Below are positions 44,613-52,365 of a DNA stretch of 64,000 nt, one piece after another. Every line of letters starts with the position of its first letter. Position 1 is the stretch's first letter. Both the position numbers and the translations under genes were made by a program. The notes beneath the pieces were generated by a model, which was not told where the DNA came from, ran no database searches, and worked only from the letters and a program-made list of their open reading frames with translations. Source of the stretch: Bacteroidota bacterium (GTDB lineage: Bacteria > Bacteroidota > Bacteroidia > 2-12-FULL-35-15); the NCBI GenBank assembly GCA_947479085.1, contig CANJYB010000010.1:62001-126000 (forward strand), read 5' to 3'.

Positions 44613-45494
44613 TTAAATTACAAAAATATTTTTTTCCATTTTTTCAATCAGGCCTAATTCCTGTGCCTTGTCGAACAATAGTTTTACGGCACGTTTTCCT
44701 TTTTCTCCTAAATCAATGGAATATTCATTGACATATAAATCAATGTGTTTTTTTATTACATCATCCTGCATGGTTTGAGAATGAAGCTTTACAAAAGCCC
44801 TGCTTGCAGTAGGGTGCGCAAAAGCATACTCCACACTTTTCCTGATTACCCTGTTTACTTTTTGTTTTAATTCTTCTGAAAAATCTCTTTTAATTACAAT
44901 TCCTCCCAATGGAATTGGTGCAATGGCCAATGTTTCCCAATATTCACCAAGGTCTATTATTTTCTTTAATCCTTTTTGCTCATAAGTAAAACGGTTTTCA
45001 TGAATGATTAATCCCGCATCCACATCTCCTCTAACCACTGCATCTTCTATGTCCGAAAATTTCATTTCCACCGTATTTATTGCAAATGGAAAAGCAAGGG
45101 CAAGCAGAAAATTAGCTGTAGTAAATGTTCCGGGAATGGCAATGGTAATGTTGGACATTTTAGATTCCAGGTTAGTGATTATATAATTAGTATCTGCATT
45201 CATTCCTACCAATAAAGGTCCGCAACCATTACCCAACGCGCTTCCTGCATTAAGCAACTGGTACTCTTTGGTAATGTAAGCATAGGCATGATAGGAGAGT
45301 TTGGTAATATCCAGTTTATTATCAAATGCTTTCTGGTTCAGTGATTCCACATCATCCATGTAGACATCAAACTCCAGTCCTTCAGTATCTATCCTGCCAT
45401 TTACCATGGCATCGAATATAAAACAATCGTTTGGGCAAGGGCTAAAGCCTATTGAGATTGGGGATTTCGGATTTGAGAATTCGGAATGCAACAT
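44613..45494 (-). CDS. mqnD: 1,4-dihydroxy-6-naphthoate synthase, futalosine pathway
   Basis: Start set at ATG 45494; a TTG nine bases upstream is an alternative. About 293 residues. MqnD-type motifs: ISIGFSPCPNDCFIFDAMVN, EVEFDVYMDD-like strands and the periplasmic-binding-protein-like YNILSY/LSYHAYAYI hinge. It converts cyclic de-hypoxanthine futalosine to 1,4-dihydroxy-6-naphthoate in menaquinone synthesis. It lies 15 bp after the stop of the mqnB gene, so the two form an operon. Confidence 0.92.
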   Translation of the reverse strand: MLHSEFSNPKSPISIGFSPCPNDCFIFDAMVNGRIDTEGLEFDVYMDDVESLNQKAFDNKLDITKLSYHAYAYITKEYQLLNAGSALGNGCGPLLVGMNADTNYIITNLESKMSNITIAIPGTFTTANFLLALAFPFAINTVEMKFSDIEDAVVRGDVDAGLIIHENRFTYEQKGLKKIIDLGEYWETLAIAPIPLGGIVIKRDFSEELKQKVNRVIRKSVEYAFAHPTASRAFVKLHSQTMQDDVIKKHIDLYVNEYSIDLGEKGKRAVKLLFDKAQELGLIEKMEKNIFVI

Positions 45495-45509
45495 ACTTTT
45501 CAATTGATA

Positions 45510-46181
45510 TTAAAATGCATCTAATATCTCTATGAGTTTTTCATTCAGGTTTTTTACAGCCAGAGGAATGTTCCATGCTTTTTTATTTCTTTTTTCCACA
45601 TAATTGGAAACAGCACGTATCTGAAAATTAGGAACTCCGAAATCATCGCAGGCCAACATAAACGAAGCTCCTTCCATGCTCTCTACCATCGGGTGAAAAC
45701 GCTTTACCACCTTTTCTATACTCTTTTCGTTTCCATGAACGGTATTCACTGTTATTCCATTTACCTTCGGAAGTAAATCTATCTGGTAGTTAACTATCTC
45801 CTCGTTCTGATCAAGGTTTTCAATACTTGTAATGGCATCGAGTTTTAATTTGGAAGGAGATAAAAACTCGTCCCCATCTTCCGCACCAAGTTCTGAAAAG
45901 GTATCTTTATAAACATTTACCACTGTTCCTATTTCGAGGTTACGATTAAAACTTCCGCATAGACCCACATTGATGGCTACGTCAAATGATTCTTCTGAAA
46001 GAATAGCAACAGTATCCATTGCTGTAACCACCATTCCTACACCGGTAATAAGAACAGATATTTTTAATTTTTTGTATTTAAAATCTTCCGTATCAAAAAG
46101 CTCAGGTTCATTCACCTTCATCTTTTTCAGAAAAGGTTCTATCTCTTTTCCGGTTGCTGCAATTATTAGTATTTTAGTCAT
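45510..46181 (-). CDS. mqnB: Futalosine hydrolase
   Basis: 223 residues, nucleoside phosphorylase-like fold. Clues: ILIIAATGKEIEPF, VAINVGLCGSFNRNLEIGTV and ESMEGASFMLACDDFGVPN, the latter matching the futalosine hydrolase substrate loop with the acidic residue. It releases hypoxanthine from futalosine. With mqnD it shows that menaquinone is made by the futalosine route. Confidence 0.92.
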   Translation of the reverse strand: MTKILIIAATGKEIEPFLKKMKVNEPELFDTEDFKYKKLKISVLITGVGMVVTAMDTVAILSEESFDVAINVGLCGSFNRNLEIGTVVNVYKDTFSELGAEDGDEFLSPSKLKLDAITSIENLDQNEEIVNYQIDLLPKVNGITVNTVHGNEKSIEKVVKRFHPMVESMEGASFMLACDDFGVPNFQIRAVSNYVEKRNKKAWNIPLAVKNLNEKLIEILDAF

Positions 46182-46223
46182 GGTGCAAAGTTACAATTTT
46201 AAACATTACTCATTAAAACGTAT

Positions 46224-46231
46224 TATCTTTG
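46224..46231 (+). promoter_or_regulatory. -7 element of the PTPS-folE genes
   Basis: TATCTTTG, 18 bp before ATG 46250. Consensus TAnnTTTG; -33 not clear. Confidence 0.5.
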
Positions 46232-46249
46232 CAGCCAATTTAATAAACT

Positions 46250-46663
46250 ATGATATACATTACAAGAAGAGAACATTTTAATGCAGCCCACAAGCTGTTT
46301 AACCCCGACTGGACGGAAGATAAAAACAACGAAGTGTTCGGGAAATGCGCCAACCCCAACTGGCACGGACATAATTATAATTTATATGTTACTGTTAAAG
46401 GTAATGTGAATCCTGAAACAGGCTACTCGGTTAATTTAAAGGAACTGAGTTCCATTATCCGCACGTATATAACCGATAAACTGGACCATAAAAACCTTAA
46501 CCTGGATGTGGACTTTATGAAAGGATTAATGCCTTCCACCGAAAATGTTGCCATCGCCATCTGGAAAGAACTTTTGCCACACGTTAATAAGCTGGATTGC
46601 AAATTACACTCCGTAAAGCTTTTTGAAACAGAGAATAATTATGTGGAATATTTTGGGGAATGA
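46250..46663 (+). CDS. 6-pyruvoyl/6-carboxy-tetrahydropterin synthase family protein
   Basis: 137 residues. Zinc ligands H14, H39 and H41 (HFNAAHKL and NWHGHNY) and catalytic C33 in FGKCANPNWHGHNY; the C-x5-HxH spacing matches the eukaryotic-type PTPS more than E. coli QueD. STENVAIAIWKEL and a histidine in DHKNLN complete the family pattern. It acts on the product of GTP cyclohydrolase I, whose gene (folE) follows after 80 bp on the same strand. Product (biopterin-type or queuosine precursor) not decided. Confidence 0.9.
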   Translation: MIYITRREHFNAAHKLFNPDWTEDKNNEVFGKCANPNWHGHNYNLYVTVKGNVNPETGYSVNLKELSSIIRTYITDKLDHKNLNLDVDFMKGLMPSTENVAIAIWKELLPHVNKLDCKLHSVKLFETENNYVEYFGE

Positions 46664-46703
46664 TTCAGTAATAATTAATATTTAATAAGTAATAGAGTTA
46701 AGC

Positions 46704-46743
46704 TATTTGACAATAAAACAATTTAACAATAAAGCCATTTAAT
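46704..46743 (+). repeat. Repetitive A/T leader before folE
   Basis: The 40 bases before the folE ATG are ACAATAAA, ACAATTTA, ACAATAAA-type units ending CATTTAAT directly at the start codon. Same style as leaders of hldD and fabD. Confidence 0.6.
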
Positions 46744-47367
46744 ATGAGCCACGATGAATTTGATGATATAGAAGGTTACAAAAAAATAGACCGCTATAAC
46801 CTGAAATCAATTGAAACAATTGCTTCCAGCTACAAAGGTATTTTAAAAGAAATGGGCGAAAACACCGACCGCGAAGGGTTATTAAAAACTCCTGAACGGG
46901 TGGCAAAGTCGTTGCAATATCTTACTCATGGATATGACTTAAACCCGACAAAAATACTGATGGATGCCATGTTTAAAGAAGATTACAAACAAATGGTAAT
47001 AGTTAAGGACATAGAAGTTTATTCCATGTGCGAACACCATTTGCTTCCTTTTTTTGGCAAGGCACATGTGGCTTATATCCCGAACGGATGTATAGTAGGA
47101 CTGAGTAAAATACCCCGTGTAGTGGATGCTTTTGCCAGAAGACTGCAGGTACAGGAACGCCTGACGGTAGAAATAAGAGATTGCATTGAAGAAACCCTTA
47201 AACCTATAGGTGTGGCAGTGGTTATTGAATGTTCTCACTTATGTATGCAGATGAGAGGGATACAAAAACAGAACTCTGTTACCACTACTTCCGCTTTTAC
47301 AGGTGAATTTCTGAAAGATACTACCCGAAAAGAGTTTATTAGTCTTATTGGGGCTAAGTTACATTAA
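46744..47367 (+). CDS. folE: GTP cyclohydrolase I
   Basis: 207 residues, standard FolE size. Zinc ligands C96 and H99 ([10 protein letters not shown]) and C167 (SHLCMQMRG); GTP-binding segment [18 protein letters not shown] and KTPERVAKS motif. Hydrolyses GTP to 7,8-dihydroneopterin triphosphate for folate or pterin synthesis. Probably co-transcribed with the PTPS-like gene. Confidence 0.95.
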   Translation: MSHDEFDDIEGYKKIDRYNLKSIETIASSYKGILKEMGENTDREGLLKTPERVAKSLQYLTHGYDLNPTKILMDAMFKEDYKQMVIVKDIEVYSMCEHHLLPFFGKAHVAYIPNGCIVGLSKIPRVVDAFARRLQVQERLTVEIRDCIEETLKPIGVAVVIECSHLCMQMRGIQKQNSVTTTSAFTGEFLKDTTRKEFISLIGAKLH

Positions 47368-47378
47368 ACCACTCCCCT

Positions 47379-47411
47379 ACCCCTGTCAGGGTTTGAAACC
47401 TTGACAGGGGT
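47379..47411. repeat. Palindromic interspersed element (CCCCTGTCA family)
   Basis: ACCCCTGTCAGGGTT pairs with AACCTTGACAGGGGT with one mismatch. It resembles the common Bacteroidota repeat containing CCTGTCARGGTT. It also may terminate folE transcripts, although no T run follows. Confidence 0.75.
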
Positions 47412-47443
47412 AAACCCTAAAAAAATATAAATACACTGCCATT

Positions 47444-47475
47444 TTTGCATACAATGGCATTCGGTATTATCTTTG
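47444..47475 (+). promoter_or_regulatory. Promoter of the Bax-inhibitor-1 gene
   Basis: TTTG at 47444-47447, 20-bp spacer, TATCTTTG at 47468-47475; matches TTTG-N20-TAnnTTTG. ATG at 47509. One of the best promoter matches in the window. Confidence 0.75.
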
Positions 47476-47508
47476 TACCGTTATTTACAACTAAAAACAA
47501 ATAAATAA

Positions 47509-48231
47509 ATGGAAACCAACAATTTCAATTACGTTCAATCAAGAGAAGAAAGCGCAGCAATTTCTAAAACCTTTATGTCATCTGTATTTTCATGGATGTT
47601 TGCTGCATTGGCAATTACTTCGGTAGTGGCTTATTATTTTGGAAACAGTTTAGATTTAATTACTTTACTGGTTGACCCTATGTTAGGAAAAATGACTGTA
47701 ATGGGTTATGCTGTTATGTTTGCACCTTTGGCATTTATCTTAATAATGTCGTTTGGGTTTAACAAACTTTCTTACCCTGTTTTGTTATTTATATTCCTTG
47801 CCTTTTCGGCAGTAATGGGAATGAGCTTAAGTTTTATCTTTTTAGCTTATACGGCAGGTTCTATATTCGGAACTTTTGTGGCTGCTTCAGGAATGTTTGG
47901 TATCATGGCGTTGGTAGGCTATACCACCAAAACAGATTTAACCAAATTTGGTTCTATCATGTTCATGGGTTTGATAGGTATTATCATTGCTTCAGTAATA
48001 AACATGTTTTTGCACAGCAGCGGAATGGAATACATCATTAGTTTTGTAGGTGTATTGGTATTTACCGGGTTAACCGCTTATGATGTTCAGAAATTAAAAA
48101 ACATTGGAGCGGGAATAGAACTGGGAACTGCTACTGCAAGCAAATTAGTAATAATGGGAGCACTTAATTTATATATGGATTTTATAAATCTATTTATAAT
48201 GTTGCTTCGTTTGTTCGGTAACAGAAAATAA
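47509..48231 (+). CDS. Bax inhibitor-1/YccA family membrane protein
   Basis: 240 residues, seven hydrophobic helices. The N-terminal hydrophilic ESAAISKTFMSSVFSWMFAA and the family motif TGLTAYDVQKLKN (around 190-202) are clear. Bacterial members act as calcium-leak channels or interact with FtsH; function here not known. Followed by two hairpins. Confidence 0.9.
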   Translation: METNNFNYVQSREESAAISKTFMSSVFSWMFAALAITSVVAYYFGNSLDLITLLVDPMLGKMTVMGYAVMFAPLAFILIMSFGFNKLSYPVLLFIFLAFSAVMGMSLSFIFLAYTAGSIFGTFVAASGMFGIMALVGYTTKTDLTKFGSIMFMGLIGIIIASVINMFLHSSGMEYIISFVGVLVFTGLTAYDVQKLKNIGAGIELGTATASKLVIMGALNLYMDFINLFIMLLRLFGNRK

Positions 48232-48249
48232 GAATTAAAGATTTTATTA

Positions 48250-48315
48250 AAGGTACTCTACCTTTTTAAAAGGTAGTACCTTTAAAAAAAAGAGTCCTGC
48301 AATTTTGCAGGACTT
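48250..48315 (+). terminator. Two tandem hairpins after Bax-inhibitor gene
   Basis: First stem AAAGGTACT / AGTACCTTT (48250-48283) with inner ACCTTTT/AAAAGGT pairing; second stem AGTCCTGCAA / TTGCAGGACT (48294-48315) followed by a T run. The second is a textbook terminator. Confidence 0.85.
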
Positions 48316-48338
48316 TTTTATTTATATACTTTTGAAAT

Positions 48339-48376
48339 CAATTTAACAATAAAACAATTTAGCAATTAAGCAATAT
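48339..48376 (+). repeat. Repetitive A/T leader before fabD
   Basis: Units of the type TTTAACAATAAAACAATTTA and GCAATTAAGCAATAT end directly at the ATG of fabD. Confidence 0.6.
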
Positions 48377-49261
48377 ATGAAAGCATACATTTTTCCGGGA
48401 CAGGGTTCTCAATTTGTAGGAATGGGCAAAGACCTTTACGAATCTTCTGAAGGCGCAAAACTTTTATTCGAAAAAGCCAATGAAATACTTGGTTTCCGTA
48501 TTACCGACATAATGTTTGGCGGAACGGACGAAGAACTGAAACAAACCAAGGTAACCCAACCTGCTATTTTTTTACATTCGGTAATACTAGCCGCCACCAA
48601 GAGTGATGTGCTGCATCCTGACATGGTAGCAGGGCATAGTTTAGGAGAATTTTCGGCATTGGTGGTAAACAAAACGCTGACATTTGAAGATGCATTGGTA
48701 TTGGTTTCCAAAAGGGCAATGGCTATGCAACATGCCTGCGAACAACACCCGAGCACTATGGCTGCTATTTTAAACCTGGATGAAAAAATTATTGAAGATA
48801 TATGTGTACACATCAGTAACCACGGAGAGATAGTGGTAGCTGCTAATTATAACTGCCCCGGACAGCTTGTTATTTCGGGAACTATAAAGGGAATAGAATT
48901 AGCATGCGAAAAAATGAAAGCTGCCGGAGCTAAACGTGCATTGGTTTTGCCGGTGGGCGGTGCTTTTCATTCTCCTTTAATGGAACCTGCAAGAATAGAA
49001 CTTGCTGCTGCCATACATGCCACCACTTTTCATAACCCCATCTGCCCGGTTTATCAAAACGTAACGGCAAGTGCGGTTTCTGACCATAATGAAATTAAAA
49101 TGAACCTTATTTCCCAGCTTACTGCTCCTGTAAAATGGACACAAACGGTGCAACAAATGATAGCAGATGGTGCTACATCGTTTACAGAAGTTGGTCCGGG
49201 TAAGGTTTTACAAGGTTTGGTGAAGAAAATAAATCCTGCAATGGAAGCGGGAAGTATTTGA
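48377..49261 (+). CDS. fabD: ACP S-malonyltransferase
   Basis: 294 residues. N-terminal FPGQGSQFVGMG (6-17), active-site serine S88 in AGHSLGEFSAL and catalytic histidine in VGGAFHSPLM (near 197). Transfers malonyl from CoA to acyl carrier protein in fatty-acid synthesis. It stands apart from other fab genes here and is followed by a palindromic element and the third 21-bp array. Confidence 0.95.
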   Translation: MKAYIFPGQGSQFVGMGKDLYESSEGAKLLFEKANEILGFRITDIMFGGTDEELKQTKVTQPAIFLHSVILAATKSDVLHPDMVAGHSLGEFSALVVNKTLTFEDALVLVSKRAMAMQHACEQHPSTMAAILNLDEKIIEDICVHISNHGEIVVAANYNCPGQLVISGTIKGIELACEKMKAAGAKRALVLPVGGAFHSPLMEPARIELAAAIHATTFHNPICPVYQNVTASAVSDHNEIKMNLISQLTAPVKWTQTVQQMIADGATSFTEVGPGKVLQGLVKKINPAMEAGSI

Positions 49262-49262
49262 A

Positions 49263-49291
49263 CTCCGAAGGGGCTCTAAGCCCCTTTGGAG
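49263..49291. repeat. Palindromic element after fabD
   Basis: CTCCGAAGGGGCT, loop cta, AGCCCCTTTGGAG with one mismatch. Related by its CTCCGAAGGGG core to the palindrome inserted in hutU at 53119-53135 and may also act as fabD terminator, as a T run follows 12 bases later. Confidence 0.75.
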
Positions 49292-49455
49292 GTAATTATT
49301 TTTTCCGTTGCTCTGTTAGTTCAATGGTTCATTAGTTATTGGTGGCTTCCTTCTAAAACCTGTTTTTTGCTCTTTTTTGTCCCTTTTTTATCAATTTCAG
49401 CGAAATACGACTATTGAAAATCAGCCAATTATACCAAAAAGTAGCGTTTTCGCTT

Positions 49456-49705
49456 CATTAAGGTTAACTATTCAATCATTAAGGTTAACGATTCAACCGC
49501 TAAGGTTAATGATTCAATCATTAAGGTTAATCATCCAACCATTAAGGTTAACGATTCAATCGCTAACCTTAATGTTGTGAACACTAAGGCTAATAATACA
49601 ACCACTAACCTTAATGATTGCTTTACTAAGGTTAACAATCATATTGTAAACCTTAACGGTTACACTACTAACCTTAATGATACAATCATTAAGGTTAGCA
49701 ATCCG
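49456..49705. repeat. 21-bp tandem repeat array 3
   Basis: Eleven full 21-bp units plus a partial one. The unit core is CATTAAGGTTAACGATTCAA plus a final base. The centre AAGGTTAA is replaced by AACCTTAA (its reverse complement) in units 6, 8, 10 and 11, so orientation of the core alternates while the period stays constant. Confidence 0.9.
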
Positions 49706-49890
49706 AAAACAAGAGGAAATGGTTCAGAGATATAAAAAATTAAAAAAGCTTCACAGAAATGCGGGGCTTTTTTTGTTTGAAATAAAAAGGTAGATTTGTA
49801 AACGGTTGTTTTTAATCAGGTAAATGAGAATAATCTTCCGATGTATTTCCAAAAGAGCTCAGCCTCATTAAACAAAATTAAAAGAAATAA

Positions 49891-50601
49891 ATGAGAATAT
49901 TAACAACAACAATTGGTTTACTTATTTTTAATTTTAATTTATTAGGTCAGCATCAATTTGGTTTAAAAACTGACTTTGGAATTAGTAAAATCACAAGTAC
50001 AGTGGATGATTACTATTTATCCTATCGAGCTCAGGTTAAACCATCCGGCAACATCGGATTCTTCTACGACTTTAGTTTTGGTAAAAATTCCTATTTGGGA
50101 ATCGATGTTATTTTTATGAGAATTTTAGGCAATGAATATTTTGAATATAACCAAGCAAGAAGATCCTTTCAAGGGAATGTTTTCATTCCAGTGGTTGCCA
50201 ACATTCAAAGCGATGTATATAGAAAACTAAACTATATAAGTCTTCCAATTTATTATGGGTTAAAGTTTAAAAAATTATCAATTAATTTAGGAATACAGCC
50301 ATCATTTGTTGTAACCAATTACTGTGATGGAGAAAACTATGTAAACCTAAGTGGAGGACAAGTTGGCTCTCAAAAATATTATGTGAGAAAACAGAAACTT
50401 GGTGTTGGCAGTTTTGACCTTGGTGCAAAAGCTTCATTGGATTATCATGTATTTAAAGGTTTTTACATAGTTGCAAATTATTTTTGGGGCAAAAACAAAT
50501 TACATGTTGATAGCTATTTAATTAAAGAAGCACAAATCGAACAATTAACAATCGGACTTAAATATTCTTTTATTAATAAAGAGAAAAGCAAAAAGGAATA
50601 A
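49891..50601 (+). CDS. Outer membrane beta-barrel protein (PorT-like)
   Basis: 236 residues with signal peptide (MRILTTTIGLLIFNFNLLG, cleavage likely before QHQF). The mature part alternates hydrophobic and polar residues over many short strands, e.g. GFFYDFSFGKNSYLGID, YISLPIYYGLKFKKLSIN and LTIGLKYSFIN, ending in an aromatic F-x-x, the typical barrel ending. The YISLPIYYG core is common in the PorT/outer membrane beta-barrel family of Bacteroidota. Function unknown. Confidence 0.8.
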   Translation: MRILTTTIGLLIFNFNLLGQHQFGLKTDFGISKITSTVDDYYLSYRAQVKPSGNIGFFYDFSFGKNSYLGIDVIFMRILGNEYFEYNQARRSFQGNVFIPVVANIQSDVYRKLNYISLPIYYGLKFKKLSINLGIQPSFVVTNYCDGENYVNLSGGQVGSQKYYVRKQKLGVGSFDLGAKASLDYHVFKGFYIVANYFWGKNKLHVDSYLIKEAQIEQLTIGLKYSFINKEKSKKE

Positions 50602-50724
50602 CTTCTATATAAATTACTTTTAACCTGTCCATTTTTAAAAACTTTGCCTTTGTTGGTGTTTTTCACCAACAAACGTATGAAAAAAATGAAGTATCAACCA
50701 AATAGCCACAAACTATAAATAATA

Positions 50725-51132
50725 ATGGAAAATCATTTTACCAAGATAACAAGGTACTTTTTAATTTTTCATGTATTAATATTTATTATTACTCTTCTTT
50801 ACATTATATCACTAAATATTATTGTTCATCATTATTATATGTTTGATTCAAGAATGCCTTGGCAGGAGACCTCTTTAAATAAACCATTAAAACCTCTGCT
50901 TGAAATTCAGGTATTTTTGTATTTCAGTAAATTGTTTGTAATTCTTCCACTGGTTGCAATTGTATGGTATCGGAACTATTTAAAAAGAAGTTTCTATATT
51001 TATTTCGCATTAACCTGCTCGATATATTTAGCCATTGAGTTTAATTTAATAAATAATATGTTTAATAAAATAATTGGAGGCTATGATGCTAATAATTTCT
51101 CATTAGATTCTTCTAAGTTAAGATTCATATAA
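50725..51132 (+). CDS. Small membrane protein of unknown function
   Basis: 135 residues with three hydrophobic helices (about 10-32, 70-88 and 90-110). HHYYMFDSRMPWQETSLNKP forms a polar loop between the first two. No known family. It lies between two beta-barrel genes and may share a transcript with them. Confidence 0.6.
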   Translation: MENHFTKITRYFLIFHVLIFIITLLYIISLNIIVHHYYMFDSRMPWQETSLNKPLKPLLEIQVFLYFSKLFVILPLVAIVWYRNYLKRSFYIYFALTCSIYLAIEFNLINNMFNKIIGGYDANNFSLDSSKLRFI

Positions 51133-51174
51133 ATGTTAAGCCAGAAAGGAAATTATATTTAAAAATATTACCCT

Positions 51175-51182
51175 TACCTTTG
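51175..51182 (+). promoter_or_regulatory. -7 element immediately before a start codon
   Basis: TACCTTTG ends only 4 bases before ATG 51187. With a transcription start a few bases downstream of the -7 box, the mRNA would have little or no leader. Confidence 0.5.
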
Positions 51183-51186
51183 TACT

Positions 51187-51831
51187 ATGAAAAAGACCAT
51201 CGCATTTTTGTTTATTCTTTCATTTGTTTTGCAGGCAAAGGCACAACGTTTTAATAGTATTGCCATAGCTGCCGGGGTAACGTATGCCAATCAAAAATAT
51301 TTAATTGCAGAACCTTCGGAATTGTCGCGTAAGAAGTATGTATTAGGTTTTAATGTGGCGGTGTTCGGGGAGTTTTTTACCAGGGATTATGTTCGCTGGG
51401 TAACAGAGATACAATATAACCAGAAAGGTTCCATAGACCCTCAGCCGAAAGGCAACTATCCTAACCAATTGCAATACCTCTGCTGGAATAACTATGCAAA
51501 AATAAGATATGAGATGGACCGAATTATACCTTACATCTTAATCGGCCCGAGATTGGAATACACCATGGCACAATCCATTACTTCTCCATCCACACCCGGT
51601 CCTTATCTGCCTTTACATGTAAGCCCTGCTGTGGGTGCCGGAGTAGAATTTATAAATTACTATAATATTAAATTTTTTGTAGAAGGATTTTATAACCCGG
51701 ATGTAATGCCCGCATACATTCAGCCCGAAGTTCATGTATTTAACAAGGATTTTGAACTGAGAGTAGGTTTAAAATACGAATTTAAAAGCAGGAGAGAAAG
51801 CTGCAATACCCCCACTTATATAGAACAATAA
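51187..51831 (+). CDS. Outer membrane beta-barrel protein (PorT-like)
   Basis: 214 residues with a signal peptide (MKKTIAFLFILSFVLQAKAQ). Barrel-like alternation with conserved turns: YVLGFNVAVFGEFFTRDYVR, YILIGPRLEYTMAQ and SPAVGAGVEFINYYNIKFFV, and an aromatic C-terminal strand ELRVGLKYEF. Function unknown. Convergent with the lipoprotein gene, 3 bp apart. Confidence 0.8.
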   Translation: MKKTIAFLFILSFVLQAKAQRFNSIAIAAGVTYANQKYLIAEPSELSRKKYVLGFNVAVFGEFFTRDYVRWVTEIQYNQKGSIDPQPKGNYPNQLQYLCWNNYAKIRYEMDRIIPYILIGPRLEYTMAQSITSPSTPGPYLPLHVSPAVGAGVEFINYYNIKFFVEGFYNPDVMPAYIQPEVHVFNKDFELRVGLKYEFKSRRESCNTPTYIEQ

Positions 51832-51834
51832 ATT

Positions 51835-52257
51835 TTATTTGGTTAAAACCGACCTCACAGTATCCCAGTGGGAAGAACTTGTTTTAACAAGATAAGTCAT
51901 GTCAATTCTATTGGAATTGGTAAGCGTTCCCGAACCGGAAACAATAAATCCCTGTATGGTTTGAGCAGGAACTGTGAAACTGTTTCCACCAAAGGTGGCA
52001 TAAGTCTTTTTATTAAACCCGTATAAATAAGCAAACATAATGTAAGACGAATTGGACGAATCGGCAACCGTAACCGGATAAGAAGCAGTGCTGTTATCCA
52101 CACTGTTTTCGTTATTGAACCAACTGCCCAGGAAACGGTCTCTCGGGTCGGAAGAACTGGATGGAGAAGTTGTAGGGTCATCTGTTTTAGAACAGGAAGC
52201 TAAAAATAATGTTCCGGTTAATGTTAATGCGGAAAGGAATAAGGTTACTTTTTTCAT
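51835..52257 (-). CDS. Small lipoprotein of unknown function
   Basis: 140 residues. Lipobox ASCSKTDDP places the lipid cysteine near residue 22. Serine/threonine-rich linker (TDDPTTSPSSSSDPRDRFLG), then a compact domain with LGSWFNNENSVDNS and IDMTYLVKTSSSHWDTV. Resembles small lipocalin-like surface lipoproteins in Bacteroidota; function unknown. Confidence 0.65.
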   Translation of the reverse strand: MKKVTLFLSALTLTGTLFLASCSKTDDPTTSPSSSSDPRDRFLGSWFNNENSVDNSTASYPVTVADSSNSSYIMFAYLYGFNKKTYATFGGNSFTVPAQTIQGFIVSGSGTLTNSNRIDMTYLVKTSSSHWDTVRSVLTK

Positions 52258-52274
52258 GGTAATTTGGTTTTAGT

Positions 52275-52354
52275 GTCTCGCAAAGACGCTAAGAACGCAA
52301 AGAATATTATTCTATTTCTCTTTGCGATCCTTGCGTCTTTGCGTCTTTGCGTGA
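52275..52354. repeat. Large palindromic element (CGCAAAGACG family)
   Basis: Left arm GTCTCGCAAAGACGCTAAG, continuing AACGCAAAGAA; right arm TTCTCTTTGCGATCCTTGCG, then TCTTTGCGTCTTTGCGTGAC. The arms pair over most of about 30 bp. This element, with CGCAAAGACG core repeats, is a well-known intergenic repeat type in Bacteroidota. It sits between the lipoprotein and hutU promoter regions. Confidence 0.8.
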
Positions 52355-52365
52355 CATTTAAGTAT

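Larger units (their letters stand above)
49262..49890. other. 629-bp intergenic region with palindrome and array 3
   Basis: Between fabD and a beta-barrel protein gene. It holds the palindrome at 49263-49291, pyrimidine-rich sequence (CTTTTTTGTCCC), the 21-bp array at 49456-49705 and an AT-rich stretch. No gene found. Confidence 0.7.

Noticed and set aside
49377-49580. ORF with LRLTIQS heptads
   Set aside because: Falls inside array 3; the frame ends where the core flips. Not a CRISPR either, as there are no unique spacers between repeats.
49456-49705. CRISPR array
   Set aside because: The 21-bp units are contiguous with no spacers and no cas genes are nearby.
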